The notes: generated from the sequence alone by a model not told the origin. Numbered from the stretch's first letter, positions 16,561 through 26,244 are shown. The stretch: DNA of 61,250 nucleotides from Clostridiales bacterium (GCA_015056315.1 SVGN01000012.1:1-61250); one strand, 5' to 3'. A program made the numbers and translations.

Positions 16561-18345
16561 ATGAAACGACTGGCCGCTATCCTCGCTGTACTGTTGCTGC
16601 TGTGTGTGCCTGTGCTCTCGGTGGCCTCCGGCACCGAAACTCCGCCCCCGGAGGTGCTGGCACTGAAGCCCGGCCAGGCCCACGATCTGCGCGGCTATAT
16701 TTCCTTTACCCTGCCCGATGGCGCAGTAGAAAGCTTTTGGCTGGACTACGGCGGCTTTATGGATGGCTTCCGCTGCGAAAACGGTGAGTGGAGCGTCCAA
16801 AGCCAGGTCTCTCCGGTGGATGGCACGTGGGATGCGCAGCTTGTGCGCCATGACCCGACCGTTCTCCATGCGAATGGTTCCCAATACCAGGATGCACTGG
16901 GCTTCGACATCCTGTGCCGCAAGACCGGCAATCGCCTTTCCTACCACTACAACGGCAAGGCATTCGTGCTCTGCGGCTGGGAAAACCCCTCTGCCTACGC
17001 AGGCACGGTGATGCTGAACGGCCTCACCGCCAACTACTATCCCACCGGCGCAAACCAGCCGGAGGGCAGCTACCGGCTCGGTGTATTCACCGATACGCTG
17101 CTCATGAGCTTCGAAGACCTGCCCTTTACCCCTGCGGAGGCAGCAAGCATGGCAGCCATCACCGAAGCGGCGGTGGCGGAGGCGTACCCCGGCTATACCC
17201 TGCACTGGTACGAGAGCTTCAATGCCAATGCGGAGGCATATGCCTGCTACAGCCGCATCGAAAACGGCCTTCTGTATGTAAAGCGGGTGAGCTTCTACAA
17301 GGAGAAGCAGCCCTTCGAAGTCGATCTCATGCCCGTTCCCCTTGCACCCGAACTGCTGGAAAAGCTGGAGACGGAGCCCTTCGATCAGCTTCTGAACCTG
17401 AGCGGTCAAAGCGCTCTTTTCTGTACGGATGCCACGGTGGATCCTGCCTGCATAGCTGTTGAGGGGCGCATCGTGGACAGCGACCTGCAGCAAAAGGCCC
17501 TTCTCCTTTTGGTAGAGGATGCGCAGGGCACACGCCGCCTTCAGGTGGTCAGCCGTGTGGGGGAGAGCTATACGGCCAAAAGTACCCAGCCCCTGCCGGA
17601 TGGCGCGTGGTTGGATGTGTTCCACGCCGGAGACGGCAATGTGCTTATCGAATGGATGGAGGAACATGATGGGCAGCCCGAGGAGTGCTATGCCTCCTAC
17701 AGCCAGCTGCCGGATGGCACTTGGCAGCTGGAATGCGTTGCTCACGGCGGGCAGGAGGATGCGATCTACAGCCTCTGCTTCTGCGGCCCCCGTCTGGAGT
17801 ACTCCCTGTGCAGCAGCGATGGGATCCTGATGGGCACCATCCCCGACAGCGGGCTTTTCAGCGCAGATCTCTGGGCGCTGCCCACCGTGGATCAGCTTGC
17901 CGTCCGGCTGGACCGCAGCGGCTGGGCAAAGGTGAATAACCCGGATCCTGCAGATCGGCTGCACCTGCGTACCCAGCCGACGCAGACCGCCGATTCTCTT
18001 GGCCGGTTCTACAACGGCACCCCGGTTCGGGTGCTGGAGGAAAAAGGGGAATGGTGCCGGGTGGAGATCGGCTTGGATGGTAGGCTCACCGGCTGGATGA
18101 TGAAGCAATACCTGGCCTTTGGCGAGAGCATGGATGCTGTGGCCTGCGCCTTCCCTCAGCAGGTGCTGCGGGATCGGTACGATGGGCAGAAGCTGTACAC
18201 CTCCAAGGCCATGGAGGCGCAGACCACTCTGGATGGCGAAATGTGGGTGGTGGGCATTGCCGAGGGCGATCTGTACGTGCTCCTCACGCCGGATGGCGGC
18301 ACCGCCTATGCGCCCATCGCCTGGTTCTTTGAGGGGAACGGTTGA
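16561..18345 (+). CDS. Secreted protein with C-terminal SH3b domain, first of three
   Basis: AAAGGAG precedes ATG 16561; the open frame upstream is a shadow of the EAL gene. A signal peptide (residues 1-23, VLLLLCVPVLSVASG) leads into 430 residues of mixed beta structure with no family I recognise. Residues about 452-522 (AKVNNPDPADRLHLRTQPTQ, then SLGRFYNGTPVRVLEEKGEW and LTGWMMKQYL) form a bacterial SH3 domain of the wall- or peptide-binding type. The protein is exported and probably rests on the cell wall. Two more secreted proteins follow with gaps of 14 bases each, making an operon ended by a strong terminator. Confidence 0.75.
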   Translation: MKRLAAILAVLLLLCVPVLSVASGTETPPPEVLALKPGQAHDLRGYISFTLPDGAVESFWLDYGGFMDGFRCENGEWSVQSQVSPVDGTWDAQLVRHDPTVLHANGSQYQDALGFDILCRKTGNRLSYHYNGKAFVLCGWENPSAYAGTVMLNGLTANYYPTGANQPEGSYRLGVFTDTLLMSFEDLPFTPAEAASMAAITEAAVAEAYPGYTLHWYESFNANAEAYACYSRIENGLLYVKRVSFYKEKQPFEVDLMPVPLAPELLEKLETEPFDQLLNLSGQSALFCTDATVDPACIAVEGRIVDSDLQQKALLLLVEDAQGTRRLQVVSRVGESYTAKSTQPLPDGAWLDVFHAGDGNVLIEWMEEHDGQPEECYASYSQLPDGTWQLECVAHGGQEDAIYSLCFCGPRLEYSLCSSDGILMGTIPDSGLFSADLWALPTVDQLAVRLDRSGWAKVNNPDPADRLHLRTQPTQTADSLGRFYNGTPVRVLEEKGEWCRVEIGLDGRLTGWMMKQYLAFGESMDAVACAFPQQVLRDRYDGQKLYTSKAMEAQTTLDGEMWVVGIAEGDLYVLLTPDGGTAYAPIAWFFEGNG

Positions 18346-18359
18346 GAGGAGGTCTCCAT

Positions 18360-19370
18360 ATGAGAAGAACGATCTGCTCCCTGCTGGCAGGTCTCATGCT
18401 GCTGGCGGGCCTGCCCACGGCCTGTGCGGATGCAACAAAGCAATATACGGTTCGCCCCGCGCAGGAGCTGCCGGAGCTTACCGTTACCGTGACCGATACC
18501 GGTAACGATACGCCGGAGGGCGACCACCTGCTGTGTGCCGCTGTTGCATACCGCAACGGCGATGAGCTGCAGCAGCTCCTGTGGCAGTCTGTGGAGAGCC
18601 CTGCCGTAGAGCGCATCGCACCGCTGGTTAGAATGGAAGACATAAATTTTGATGGCTTTGGCGATCTGCTGCTGCTCCATGCCCAGGGGGCACGCAATGT
18701 ATTCTGGGCGCTTGCCCTCTGGGATGAGGAAGCTGCCCGCTTCCGCCCGGTGGAGCAGCAGCCGGAGTGGGATGCCGAAGCCGGTGCCCTCACCTGGGAG
18801 GCCGGCCAGCTGGCGCTGTGCAATTACGAGCTTGCCCCGTTAGAGAAAGCGCTGTATTCTGTCGTGGAGGATGGTTACCGCTATCGCACCGAGACCGTCT
18901 ACCGCTGGGAAAGCCGCTACGGCCTTGCGGTAGGTGCGGTAGCGGATGTGTACGATGCGGGCGATGAGCAGATCGGAGAGCGTGTGGTGCTGTACGCCAC
19001 CCAGGCTCTGCACTGCTGGGATCAGCACTACCCGGAAAGCTGGTACTACAGCGATACGGATACAGCCTTCGAACGCCTGACCGCCCTTCGGTACCTGACC
19101 CGGGGCGATGCGCTCCGTGAGCCTGCCCAGCTGCAGGTGGCCAATGTGGATTGGGTCAATCTGCGCAGCCGGGATAGCAAGCTCTCGCCCTCTTTGGCAA
19201 AGCTGAATGCAGGCGAGATCGTCTATGCGCTGGTTTTTGGCTGCGGGCCGGAAAACGGCTGGACGCTGGTCTGGCAGCCCGGCCCCGAACCGGCTGTGCC
19301 CGGGCTGGTGGGCTATATCTGGCACAGCTATCTGGAAAACGCCGACACCGCATATACGGATAACGAATAA
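18360..19370 (+). CDS. Secreted protein with FG-GAP-like motif and SH3-like end, second of three
   Basis: GAGGAGG lies just before ATG 18360. The signal peptide is residues 1-22 (LLAGLMLLAGLPTACA). EDINFDGFGDLLLL near residue 100 resembles the calcium-loop motif of FG-GAP/XAC2610-type domains, which also fits repeats seen in other clostridial exported proteins. Residues near 260-330 (VNLRSRDSKLSPSLAKLNAG, then IVYALVFGCG and GYIWHSYL) read like an SH3b domain. It lies 14 bases after the first gene and 14 bases before the third. The role is unknown; it may act with its neighbours at the wall. Confidence 0.7.
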   Translation: MRRTICSLLAGLMLLAGLPTACADATKQYTVRPAQELPELTVTVTDTGNDTPEGDHLLCAAVAYRNGDELQQLLWQSVESPAVERIAPLVRMEDINFDGFGDLLLLHAQGARNVFWALALWDEEAARFRPVEQQPEWDAEAGALTWEAGQLALCNYELAPLEKALYSVVEDGYRYRTETVYRWESRYGLAVGAVADVYDAGDEQIGERVVLYATQALHCWDQHYPESWYYSDTDTAFERLTALRYLTRGDALREPAQLQVANVDWVNLRSRDSKLSPSLAKLNAGEIVYALVFGCGPENGWTLVWQPGPEPAVPGLVGYIWHSYLENADTAYTDNE

Positions 19371-19384
19371 AGGAGACGATCCCC

Positions 19385-20857
19385 ATGAAGAGAAATACTG
19401 CCGCATTCCTGCTGGTACTGCTGCTGGTCTGCGCCCTTCCCGCCGTCTCGCTGGCCAACAGCTGGGGGCTCAGCGGCCGGCTGCTGGCAGCGGTGAGCAC
19501 CACCAGCCTCTGGAACGACTACACCACCCTCTGCGAGCAGGCCGGTGATGCGGCGGTCATGTACAGCCGCTACCACAATGTGCTCATGGTGCTGGAGAAT
19601 GGCGAGCTGGGGCTGTACACCACCGCCGTATACCAGCCCGGCCACAAGCTGGCTAAAAAGGTCTCCCTCAAAGCGGTGGATGATGAACTGACCCTCTCCT
19701 ACGGCAAGGGGGAAAGCTATACCTTCCGCAGAACAAAGGAGGGCTATAAGCTCTACAAGGCTGCTGTTGGCGATATGACGGTCGTTGCCGATACCCGCGA
19801 TTCTTACTGGGGCTGCACCGCCATCTGCAAGGGTGAGAGCGTACGCATCCAGCGGGAATACCTGCTGGCGGATTTCAACATCGATCTCTTTCCCCGCACG
19901 CTGGAAGAGTGCCGCCACCTGAACCTGATGAACGAGGCACTGGATTCCTCCGAGGCCATTCTGGGCTGGTGGGGCGAGTACGGCGAGCGGGGCACGCTGC
20001 TGCACAGCCCGGGCGAGGGCACGGTCCCGGTGTATTCCTCGCCCAACGGCGAAAGCGCCTGGCGTGCCGCCAAGGGCAAGGCAGCGGTGGGGCTGGCAGG
20101 CGATCTGTGGGTGCATCATTCCCTGACCACGCCAGATGGGGAGACCTACGCCTGCATCCGTTATGATGTGAGCCAGCGCACCCAGCGCATTGGCTACATC
20201 AAGGCAGAAGCTCTGGGCTATGCGGAGGAAGGCAGACAGGTGGCCGACATGATGAACCTGACCCTCCGCACCACCTGTGCCACCTACCTGACCGACGACC
20301 CCAATGTATCCCAGTTCCGGCAGCTGGAGATCCCCAAGGATCAGCAGCTTACCTGCATCGGCCTCTATGGCAGGGACTACGCCTACGTGAGCGCCGAGGT
20401 GCGGGATGGCAAGATCGTCAGCGGCGGGCAGATCGTTTGGGGCTTCGTGCCCCTCAGAGATCTGGAGATCGACCCCGATGAACGCCATCTGCGCGAGGAT
20501 GTGATGGCACAGGCCGCCGGTTGCTGGAATTTCGAAGCGGGCGGCAGCCTGGCCCACGACAGCATCGTGCTGGGTGCCGATGGCAGCTACCTTGGCAATT
20601 CGGGCATGTATACCTTTACCGAGACCGCAGACAGTGTACACGGCACCTGGTATGTGACCGACTACAACCCCGCCCGCAACCTGTACTGGAATGGGCCGGA
20701 GTACGAGATCACCATCCTGTTTGAGGATGGCAGCGCGTCGGTGCACGGCCTTTCTCTCGATGGCGATACCCTCTCCCTTACCTACTGGGAGGGCGGCGGC
20801 GGTTATCAGCGCTGCCAGCCCGGGCAGACCGCTCCCGCCGATGAGGATAACGGCTGA
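19385..20857 (+). CDS. Secreted protein, third of three
   Basis: AAAGGAG leads to ATG 19385. A signal peptide (residues 1-24, LLVLLLVCALPAVSLA) is followed by about 465 residues. One stretch (TVPVYSSPNGESAWRAAKG, then WVHHSLTTPDGETYACIRYD and GYIKAEAL) has the spacing of an SH3-like domain, and the C-terminal ~110 residues (AGCWNFEAGG, GSYLGNSGMYTF, GTWYVTDYN, DTLSLTYWEGGG) have the look of a small lipocalin-like beta barrel. It shares layout with the two genes before it, so the three are likely functionally linked and possibly distantly related. Confidence 0.7.
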   Translation: MKRNTAAFLLVLLLVCALPAVSLANSWGLSGRLLAAVSTTSLWNDYTTLCEQAGDAAVMYSRYHNVLMVLENGELGLYTTAVYQPGHKLAKKVSLKAVDDELTLSYGKGESYTFRRTKEGYKLYKAAVGDMTVVADTRDSYWGCTAICKGESVRIQREYLLADFNIDLFPRTLEECRHLNLMNEALDSSEAILGWWGEYGERGTLLHSPGEGTVPVYSSPNGESAWRAAKGKAAVGLAGDLWVHHSLTTPDGETYACIRYDVSQRTQRIGYIKAEALGYAEEGRQVADMMNLTLRTTCATYLTDDPNVSQFRQLEIPKDQQLTCIGLYGRDYAYVSAEVRDGKIVSGGQIVWGFVPLRDLEIDPDERHLREDVMAQAAGCWNFEAGGSLAHDSIVLGADGSYLGNSGMYTFTETADSVHGTWYVTDYNPARNLYWNGPEYEITILFEDGSASVHGLSLDGDTLSLTYWEGGGGYQRCQPGQTAPADEDNG

Positions 20858-20872
20858 TGGTAGCCGGAAATA

Positions 20873-20911
20873 AAGCACCGCCGACAGGGCAATGCGCTGT
20901 CGGCGGTGCTT
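20873..20911. terminator. Convergent terminator
   Basis: AAGCACCGCCGACAG and CTGTCGGCGGTGCTT pair perfectly over 15 bp with a 9-base loop. It separates the secreted-protein operon (+) from the GH3 gene (-) and probably serves both. Confidence 0.85.
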
Positions 20912-20945
20912 GTGTTTGTGTGTTTATCTGTTGCGGCAGTACGGC

Positions 20946-23348
20946 TCAATCCACCCGCAGGATCATCAGCAGGATGTGCCGTGCGGCTTCCTCCATGGCC
21001 TCGCGGGTCAGCAGCCCCATCTCCTTGGCCTGCAGCAGCCGTGCCGGGTGCCCGGTGGCCATCTTCAGGTCGTTGCCTGCCATGGCCTCCTTGTAGTGCT
21101 CGCCGAAGGTCCACCAGTCGGTGGTCACCATACCGTCGAAGCCCCATTCCTCCCGCAGGATGCCCACCAGCAGGTCGTGGTTCTCGGAGGCTCTGTGCCC
21201 GTTGATCACATTGTAGGAGGACATGATGGACCAGGGGTGGGACTCCTCGATCAGGATCTGGAACTGGCGCAGGTAGATCTCGCGGATAGCCCGTTCGGAG
21301 GCGCGGGAGTCGCAATCGCGGCGGTTGCTCTCCTTGTTGTTGAGGGCAAAATGCTTGGGCGTGGCGGCTACCCGCTGGCTCTGGATGCCCCGGATCAGCG
21401 CGGCGGCCTGCTTGCCCGTCAGCAGCGGATCCTCGGAGAAGTATTCAAAGTTGCGCCCGCACAGGGGGTTGCGGTGGATGCAGACACCGGGGGTGAGCCA
21501 TACGCCGATGTTGTTCTCCTTTACCTCGATGGCACCGGTCACGCCCACCTGCTCCAGAACAGCAGGATCCCAGCTGCAGCACAGCAGCGTGGCGCAGGGG
21601 AAGGCCGTGGTGGTAACGCCCACCTGGGGCTGGATGCGCAGGCCCGCAGGGCCGTCGGCGGTCATGATGTTGGGTATGCCGTAAACGGGGTTGTTGCCCA
21701 CACCGAAGGTGTTGGCCATGCCGGTGTTGGGCTGGCCGCCCATCAGCCAGGCGATATCCTCATCCGGCAGCTGAGCAATGAACGCATCCAGCGTCATTTT
21801 GCCCTCGGCCACGTCGGAAAGCTGCGGGGTGTGGATGCCCATGCGGCGGTTGGTGTAGCCCCGCACCGGCGGCATGGTATGGGGGTCGGTCAGATCCAGC
21901 GGCTCCATGCCGTTGGCATAGGGGTCGTTGGAGGGGCCGATGGGCAGCGGCTCCAGTGTGCCGTCGGCCAGCATGCGCTCCTTCAGGCCGGTGGGGGCCA
22001 TGCGGCTCTCCAGCTGACTGGTGATGATGGTCTCTTCCAGCGTCAGGGTGGTATCCGACTCCACGGTATCCCGCACGCTGGTGCCCAGGTGGAAGCGGTA
22101 CTCACCCGCCTCCAGCAGCCAGGCAGACTTCTGCACCTTGCCCAGATCGTCGTAGGAGGCCATATCGCTGATGGGGAAGCGGATGATGACCACTTCCTCC
22201 TCGCCGGGGGCCAGCAGGCGGGTCTTGCGGTAGCCGCCCAGCTCACGGGCGGGCTTGCCCAGCTTGCCCTGGGGAGCGGAGTAGTACAGCTGCACCACCT
22301 CGCGGCCCGGCAGCGCGCCCACGTTGCAGACCCGAACAGAGGCTACCACCTCGGTATCGGTAAGGGAAACGGTGGGCTGGGTGAGCGAAAATTCGGTGTA
22401 GGAAAGGCCGTAGCCAAAGGGGTAGACCACCTTCTCCGCCGCACCGGGCACGGTCTCGAAGTAGCGGTAGCCCACATAGATATCCTCGGTGTAATCCACG
22501 TAGTCGTCCGAGTCGAAGAAGCGCTCGGCGAAGGGATAATCCCGCAGGTCGCGGGCAAAGGTATCGCACAGCTTGCCGGAGGGGGTGCCCATGCCCAGCA
22601 GCAGCTCGGCAGCCGCCAGGCCGCCCTCCATGCCGCCCTGCCAGGCCAGCAGCACCGCATCCACGCCCGGGTGCTCCGCAAAGACGGCGGTCTCCATCAT
22701 GCCGCCGGTGTTCAGCACCACGATGACCCTCTCAAAAGCGCCTGTTACCTGCCTGAGCAGCTCCCGCTCGGCGTTGGAAAGGTAGAAATCGCCCTTTTCG
22801 AAGATCTCCCGGCTCAGGCTGATGGGGCGGGTATCCGCACCCCGGTGGGTCTCGATGGGGTCGAAGTCTGCAAGGCGATCCCAGTTCTCGCCGGAAAAGC
22901 GGCTGTAGGAGATGATGGCCGTATCGGCAAAGGCAGCAGCCTTCGTAAGCAGCTCCGGGGGCAGCTCCGGCTCGGCCACCATGCCGGGCACACGGCCCAT
23001 GGCGTACTGCTTTTCCACCTGCTCCCGGTAAAAGGAGATGGTGTCGGGGAAGATGCAGGAGGCATCTGTTGCCACGCAGAAGCCCTCGTACAGGTTGCGC
23101 ACGTAGGGCACGGTCACATCGCCGCTGCCGCCGCCGCCCTTTACATAGTCGATGGTGCCCTTGCCAAAGAGGGCTACACGGGTGCCCGCCTGCAGGGGCA
23201 GGGTGCGGTGCCGGTTCTTCAGAAGCACCATACCTTCTTTGGCGGCGTTCTTGGAAATGAGGATATGCTCCTTGCTGGCGGTGGCGCGGCGGCCATCCTT
23301 GCCAAGGGGCAGCATGGGCAGATAGTTGGCACGGTTCCATTGCTTCAT
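20946..23348 (-). CDS. Family 3 glycoside hydrolase with reversed domain order
   Basis: The 800 residues carry both GH3 domains in swapped order. The N-terminal half is the usual C-terminal alpha/beta sandwich (AAKEGMVLLKNRHRTLPL; VDAVLLAWQGGMEGG) and a fibronectin-III-like domain (EVVQLYYSAPQGKLGKP). The C-terminal half from about residue 510 is the TIM-barrel catalytic domain: TADGPAGLR, ATPKHFALNNKE and GFDGMVTTDWW, with the likely nucleophile Asp-744. Such order is known in a few ruminal beta-glucosidases. It lacks a signal peptide, so it acts on short oligosaccharides inside the cell. Specificity (glucoside, xyloside or other) cannot be read. It has its own promoter at 23390-23418. Confidence 0.9.
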   Translation of the reverse strand: MKQWNRANYLPMLPLGKDGRRATASKEHILISKNAAKEGMVLLKNRHRTLPLQAGTRVALFGKGTIDYVKGGGGSGDVTVPYVRNLYEGFCVATDASCIFPDTISFYREQVEKQYAMGRVPGMVAEPELPPELLTKAAAFADTAIISYSRFSGENWDRLADFDPIETHRGADTRPISLSREIFEKGDFYLSNAERELLRQVTGAFERVIVVLNTGGMMETAVFAEHPGVDAVLLAWQGGMEGGLAAAELLLGMGTPSGKLCDTFARDLRDYPFAERFFDSDDYVDYTEDIYVGYRYFETVPGAAEKVVYPFGYGLSYTEFSLTQPTVSLTDTEVVASVRVCNVGALPGREVVQLYYSAPQGKLGKPARELGGYRKTRLLAPGEEEVVIIRFPISDMASYDDLGKVQKSAWLLEAGEYRFHLGTSVRDTVESDTTLTLEETIITSQLESRMAPTGLKERMLADGTLEPLPIGPSNDPYANGMEPLDLTDPHTMPPVRGYTNRRMGIHTPQLSDVAEGKMTLDAFIAQLPDEDIAWLMGGQPNTGMANTFGVGNNPVYGIPNIMTADGPAGLRIQPQVGVTTTAFPCATLLCCSWDPAVLEQVGVTGAIEVKENNIGVWLTPGVCIHRNPLCGRNFEYFSEDPLLTGKQAAALIRGIQSQRVAATPKHFALNNKESNRRDCDSRASERAIREIYLRQFQILIEESHPWSIMSSYNVINGHRASENHDLLVGILREEWGFDGMVTTDWWTFGEHYKEAMAGNDLKMATGHPARLLQAKEMGLLTREAMEEAARHILLMILRVD

Positions 23349-23389
23349 GGTATGGTTCCTCCGTATCTGTTTTTGGTGATGCTGCAGCC

Positions 23390-23418
23390 ATTATACGGTA
23401 TCCGGGCAGGAATTACAA
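23390..23418 (-). promoter_or_regulatory. Promoter of the GH3 gene
   Basis: On the minus strand TTGTAA (23418-23413), 17 bp, TATAAT (23395-23390), 41 bases before the start codon. Confidence 0.65.
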
Positions 23419-23430
23419 TCGGTTTTATAC

Positions 23431-23474
23431 AAAAAACACCCTCTTTTCCCCGGAAAGAAAGAGAAAAGAGGGTT
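23431..23474 (-). terminator. Terminator of the molybdenum hydroxylase operon
   Basis: ACCCTCTTTTC pairs with GAAAAGAGGGT, with a T-run on the minus strand. It ends the three-gene operon just before the GH3 promoter. Confidence 0.75.
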
Positions 23475-23480
23475 TGTTGT

Positions 23481-25775
23481 TTATTCCTCTGCCAGCTCCA
23501 TGGCGATCTGCTGGGGCAGGATGGGCAGCTCCCGGTACCATTTGCCGGTGGCCCGGTAGATGGCATGGGCAATGGCAGGGGCGGGCGTGTTGATCACGAT
23601 CTCGCCGATGCTCTTGGCACCGAAGGGGCCGGTGGGCTCGTAGCTCTGCTCGAACTCCACCTTCAGACGGCCCATATCCAGCCGGGTGGGTATCTTGTAC
23701 TGCAGCAGGGAGGCCTCCATGGGGCGGCCGCCGTAGCCGGGGGTGATGTTCTCCATCAGCGTATGGCCGATGCCCTGCACGATGCCGCCCTCGGCCTGGA
23801 TGCGGGCCAGCGCCGGGTTGATGGGCGTGCCGCAATCCACCACGGCCATGTAATCCAGCACGGTCACCTGACCGGTGAGCTTATCCAGCTCGATCTCCAC
23901 CATGCCTACCATAAAGGGAGGCGGCGAGATGGGGGAGGAGTGGGTGGCGCTGGCCTGTGCGGCGCAGACGCTGCCCACCTGTGTTTTGTAGGCGATGTCG
24001 CAAAGGGGCACGGTCTTGTTGCTGCTCAGGCAGCGTACACAGCTGCCCTCAAAGCAGGTCTCCTCCGGCGTACAGCCCAGCAGCTCCGCACCGATGCGGC
24101 AGATGGTCTTTTTCAGGTCGGTGCAGGCTTTTTCCACGGCTTTGCCGGTAATGTAGGTGGTGGAGGAGGCGTAGGAGCCGGAGTCGTAGGGCGAAGCATC
24201 GGTATCCGCACCGAAGACCGCCACATCCTCCACACGGCACTCCATGCTCTCTGCCACCATTTGGGCCAGTATGGTATCGCAGCCGGTGCCCATATCCGCC
24301 GCACCGATGCGCAGGGTGTAGGTGCCATCCTCGGTAAGAGCCACATCGGCAGAGCCTACGTCCACATTGGAGATGCAGGAGCCCTGCATGGCCATGGCCA
24401 CGCCTGCGGTGCGCACCTTGCCGCCGCCCATGTCCCGTACAGGGTACTTTTCCTCCCAGCCGAACATTTCCCGGCAGTGGGCCATACACCGGTCCAGCGC
24501 ACAGGCGTTGGCGGGCTCGTTGTAGTAGGCGGGCATGAGCATGCCCTCTTTGACCATGTTCATCTCACGGATGCGGGTGGGATCCATCCCCAACTTCTCT
24601 GCCAGCTCGTTTACGATGCTCTCCACCGCAAAGATGCCCTGGGTAGCGCCGTAGCCACGGTAAGCACCGGCGGCCTGGGTGTTGGTGTAGACCACATCGT
24701 AGCCGAAACGCCATGCCTCCAGCGAGCCGGTGTACAGCGGTATGGATTTGTGCCCGGAAAGCCCCACTGTGGTGGGCCCGTGCTCGCCGTAGGCACCGGT
24801 GTTGGAGAGGGTGTACAGATCCAGCGCACGGATGCGCCCGTTCCGGTCTGCGCCCACCTTGACCCGTATCTCCATCTCGTGCCGGGGCGAACCGGCGATC
24901 TGGGATTCCTCCCGGGTATAGATGATCTGCGCAGGGCGGCCCGTTTTCATGGTAACAAAGGCCGGGTAGATCTCGCATACGGCGCTCTGCTTGGCACCGA
25001 AGCCGCCGCCGATGCGGGGCTTTTCCACACGGATGCGGTTCTTGGGTATGCCCAGCGCCCGGGAAAGGATACGCCGGGTGTGGAACACGATCTGGGTGGA
25101 GGAGATCACGTGCAGGCGGCCGTAGCGATCCAGCGATGTATAGGTGCGGAAGGTCTCCATCATGGTCTGGTTGAAGGCCTTGGTGTGGTAGGTGTTCTCT
25201 AACACCACATCGCAAGCCGCCATAACGGCATCCACATCGCCGTCTGTGTTCACTTCGCTGGCTACCAGGTTGCGCTTGGGGTCGCCGCCCACCTCACAGG
25301 GTGGGAACCAGTCCTCCTCCGGGTGCACCAGGGTGGGGTTGTCCAGCGCGGTGTGCAGATCCAGCACCGCAGGCAGCACATCATACTCCACCTTGATCAG
25401 GTTCATGGCCTTTTTGGCGCTTTTCTCATCCTCTGCCGCAATGATGGCTACCGGGTCGCCGGAAAAGCGCACATGCCGATCCAAAATGAGCCGGTCGTAG
25501 GGCGAGGGCTCCGGGTAGGTCTGCCCGGCAATGGCGAAGCGGGTGGTGGGTACATCCTCCCAGGTAAAGACATCCACCACGCCGGGTACTTTCTTGGCAA
25601 TATCGGTACGGATGCTCCTGACCATGGCGTTGGCGTGGGGGCTGCGCAGCAGCTTTACCACCAGTGCGCCCTTGGGAGCAACATCCTCGGTATAAACGGG
25701 CTTGCCCAGCAGGAGCTGCATGGCATCCTTCTTGCGTACCGAACAGCCCACGGCTTTGTATTCGTTATTCTGCAT
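23481..25775 (-). CDS. Xanthine-dehydrogenase-type molybdopterin-binding subunit
   Basis: The 764-residue protein is a large subunit of the xanthine dehydrogenase/aldehyde oxidase family, which hydroxylates purines, N-heterocycles or aldehydes at a molybdenum centre. Seen motifs: GGGFGAK near residues 255-262 (molybdopterin contact), GAYRGYGATQ, and PFGAKSIGE with the catalytic Glu-725. The residues that decide between purine and aldehyde substrates cannot be assigned safely by eye. It overlaps the 2Fe-2S subunit gene by 11 bases and closes an FAD / 2Fe-2S / Mo order typical of clostridial and CoxMSL-like enzymes. No XdhC maturation gene is present in the window. Confidence 0.93.
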   Translation of the reverse strand: MQNNEYKAVGCSVRKKDAMQLLLGKPVYTEDVAPKGALVVKLLRSPHANAMVRSIRTDIAKKVPGVVDVFTWEDVPTTRFAIAGQTYPEPSPYDRLILDRHVRFSGDPVAIIAAEDEKSAKKAMNLIKVEYDVLPAVLDLHTALDNPTLVHPEEDWFPPCEVGGDPKRNLVASEVNTDGDVDAVMAACDVVLENTYHTKAFNQTMMETFRTYTSLDRYGRLHVISSTQIVFHTRRILSRALGIPKNRIRVEKPRIGGGFGAKQSAVCEIYPAFVTMKTGRPAQIIYTREESQIAGSPRHEMEIRVKVGADRNGRIRALDLYTLSNTGAYGEHGPTTVGLSGHKSIPLYTGSLEAWRFGYDVVYTNTQAAGAYRGYGATQGIFAVESIVNELAEKLGMDPTRIREMNMVKEGMLMPAYYNEPANACALDRCMAHCREMFGWEEKYPVRDMGGGKVRTAGVAMAMQGSCISNVDVGSADVALTEDGTYTLRIGAADMGTGCDTILAQMVAESMECRVEDVAVFGADTDASPYDSGSYASSTTYITGKAVEKACTDLKKTICRIGAELLGCTPEETCFEGSCVRCLSSNKTVPLCDIAYKTQVGSVCAAQASATHSSPISPPPFMVGMVEIELDKLTGQVTVLDYMAVVDCGTPINPALARIQAEGGIVQGIGHTLMENITPGYGGRPMEASLLQYKIPTRLDMGRLKVEFEQSYEPTGPFGAKSIGEIVINTPAPAIAHAIYRATGKWYRELPILPQQIAMELAEE

Positions 25776-26244
25776 GCTGCTCTCCTTGCGCCTTGCGGCT
25801 GTTCAGAAATCTGCGTATGCCTCTCAGCTGCCCCTCGTAGCCGGAACAGCGGCACAGGTTGCCTGCCAGATAGGCCAGGATCTCTTCATCGGTGGGGTCG
25901 GGGTTCTCCCGCAGCAGTGCGATGGTATTCATCACATAGCCCGGGTTGCAGAAGCCGCATTGATCCGCACCCTCATCGGCAATAAAGCCCACAAAGGCTT
26001 CGGCCTCCTTGGTGAGCCCCTCCAGGGTGTATACCTCGTGCCCGTCTGCCCGGACGGCCAGCATGGAGCAGGAAAGCACGGGCCTGCCATCCATCAGCAC
26101 GGTGCAAAGACCGCAGTTGGAGGTCTCGCAGCCACGCTTCACGCTCTGGCAGCCAAGGCTGCGCAGAAGATCGATCAGGAGCACATCCGGCTCGATGTGG
26201 CCGGTAACGGCTTTGCCGTTCAGCTTGAGCTTTATTTCCATCAT
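25765..26244 (-). CDS. 2Fe-2S subunit of the molybdenum hydroxylase
   Basis: The 159 residues contain the two iron-sulphur centres of this family. The plant-ferredoxin-type site uses Cys-39, 44, 47 and 59 (CETSNCGLC ... C) and the helical-bundle site uses Cys-96, 99, 131 and 133 (CGFC ... CRC). It passes electrons from the molybdenum site to FAD. The start is one of two adjacent ATG codons (26244 or 26241) overlapping the end of the FAD-subunit gene by 4 bases, so translation is probably coupled. Length is normal for the family. Confidence 0.95.
   Translation of the reverse strand: MMEIKLKLNGKAVTGHIEPDVLLIDLLRSLGCQSVKRGCETSNCGLCTVLMDGRPVLSCSMLAVRADGHEVYTLEGLTKEAEAFVGFIADEGADQCGFCNPGYVMNTIALLRENPDPTDEEILAYLAGNLCRCSGYEGQLRGIRRFLNSRKAQGEQHAE

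Noticed and set aside
20892..25202. Plus-strand open frame of about 1400 codons
   Set aside because: It runs antisense to the GH3 and molybdenum-subunit genes, both full of conserved motifs; Gly/His/Ala-rich translation is a shadow.
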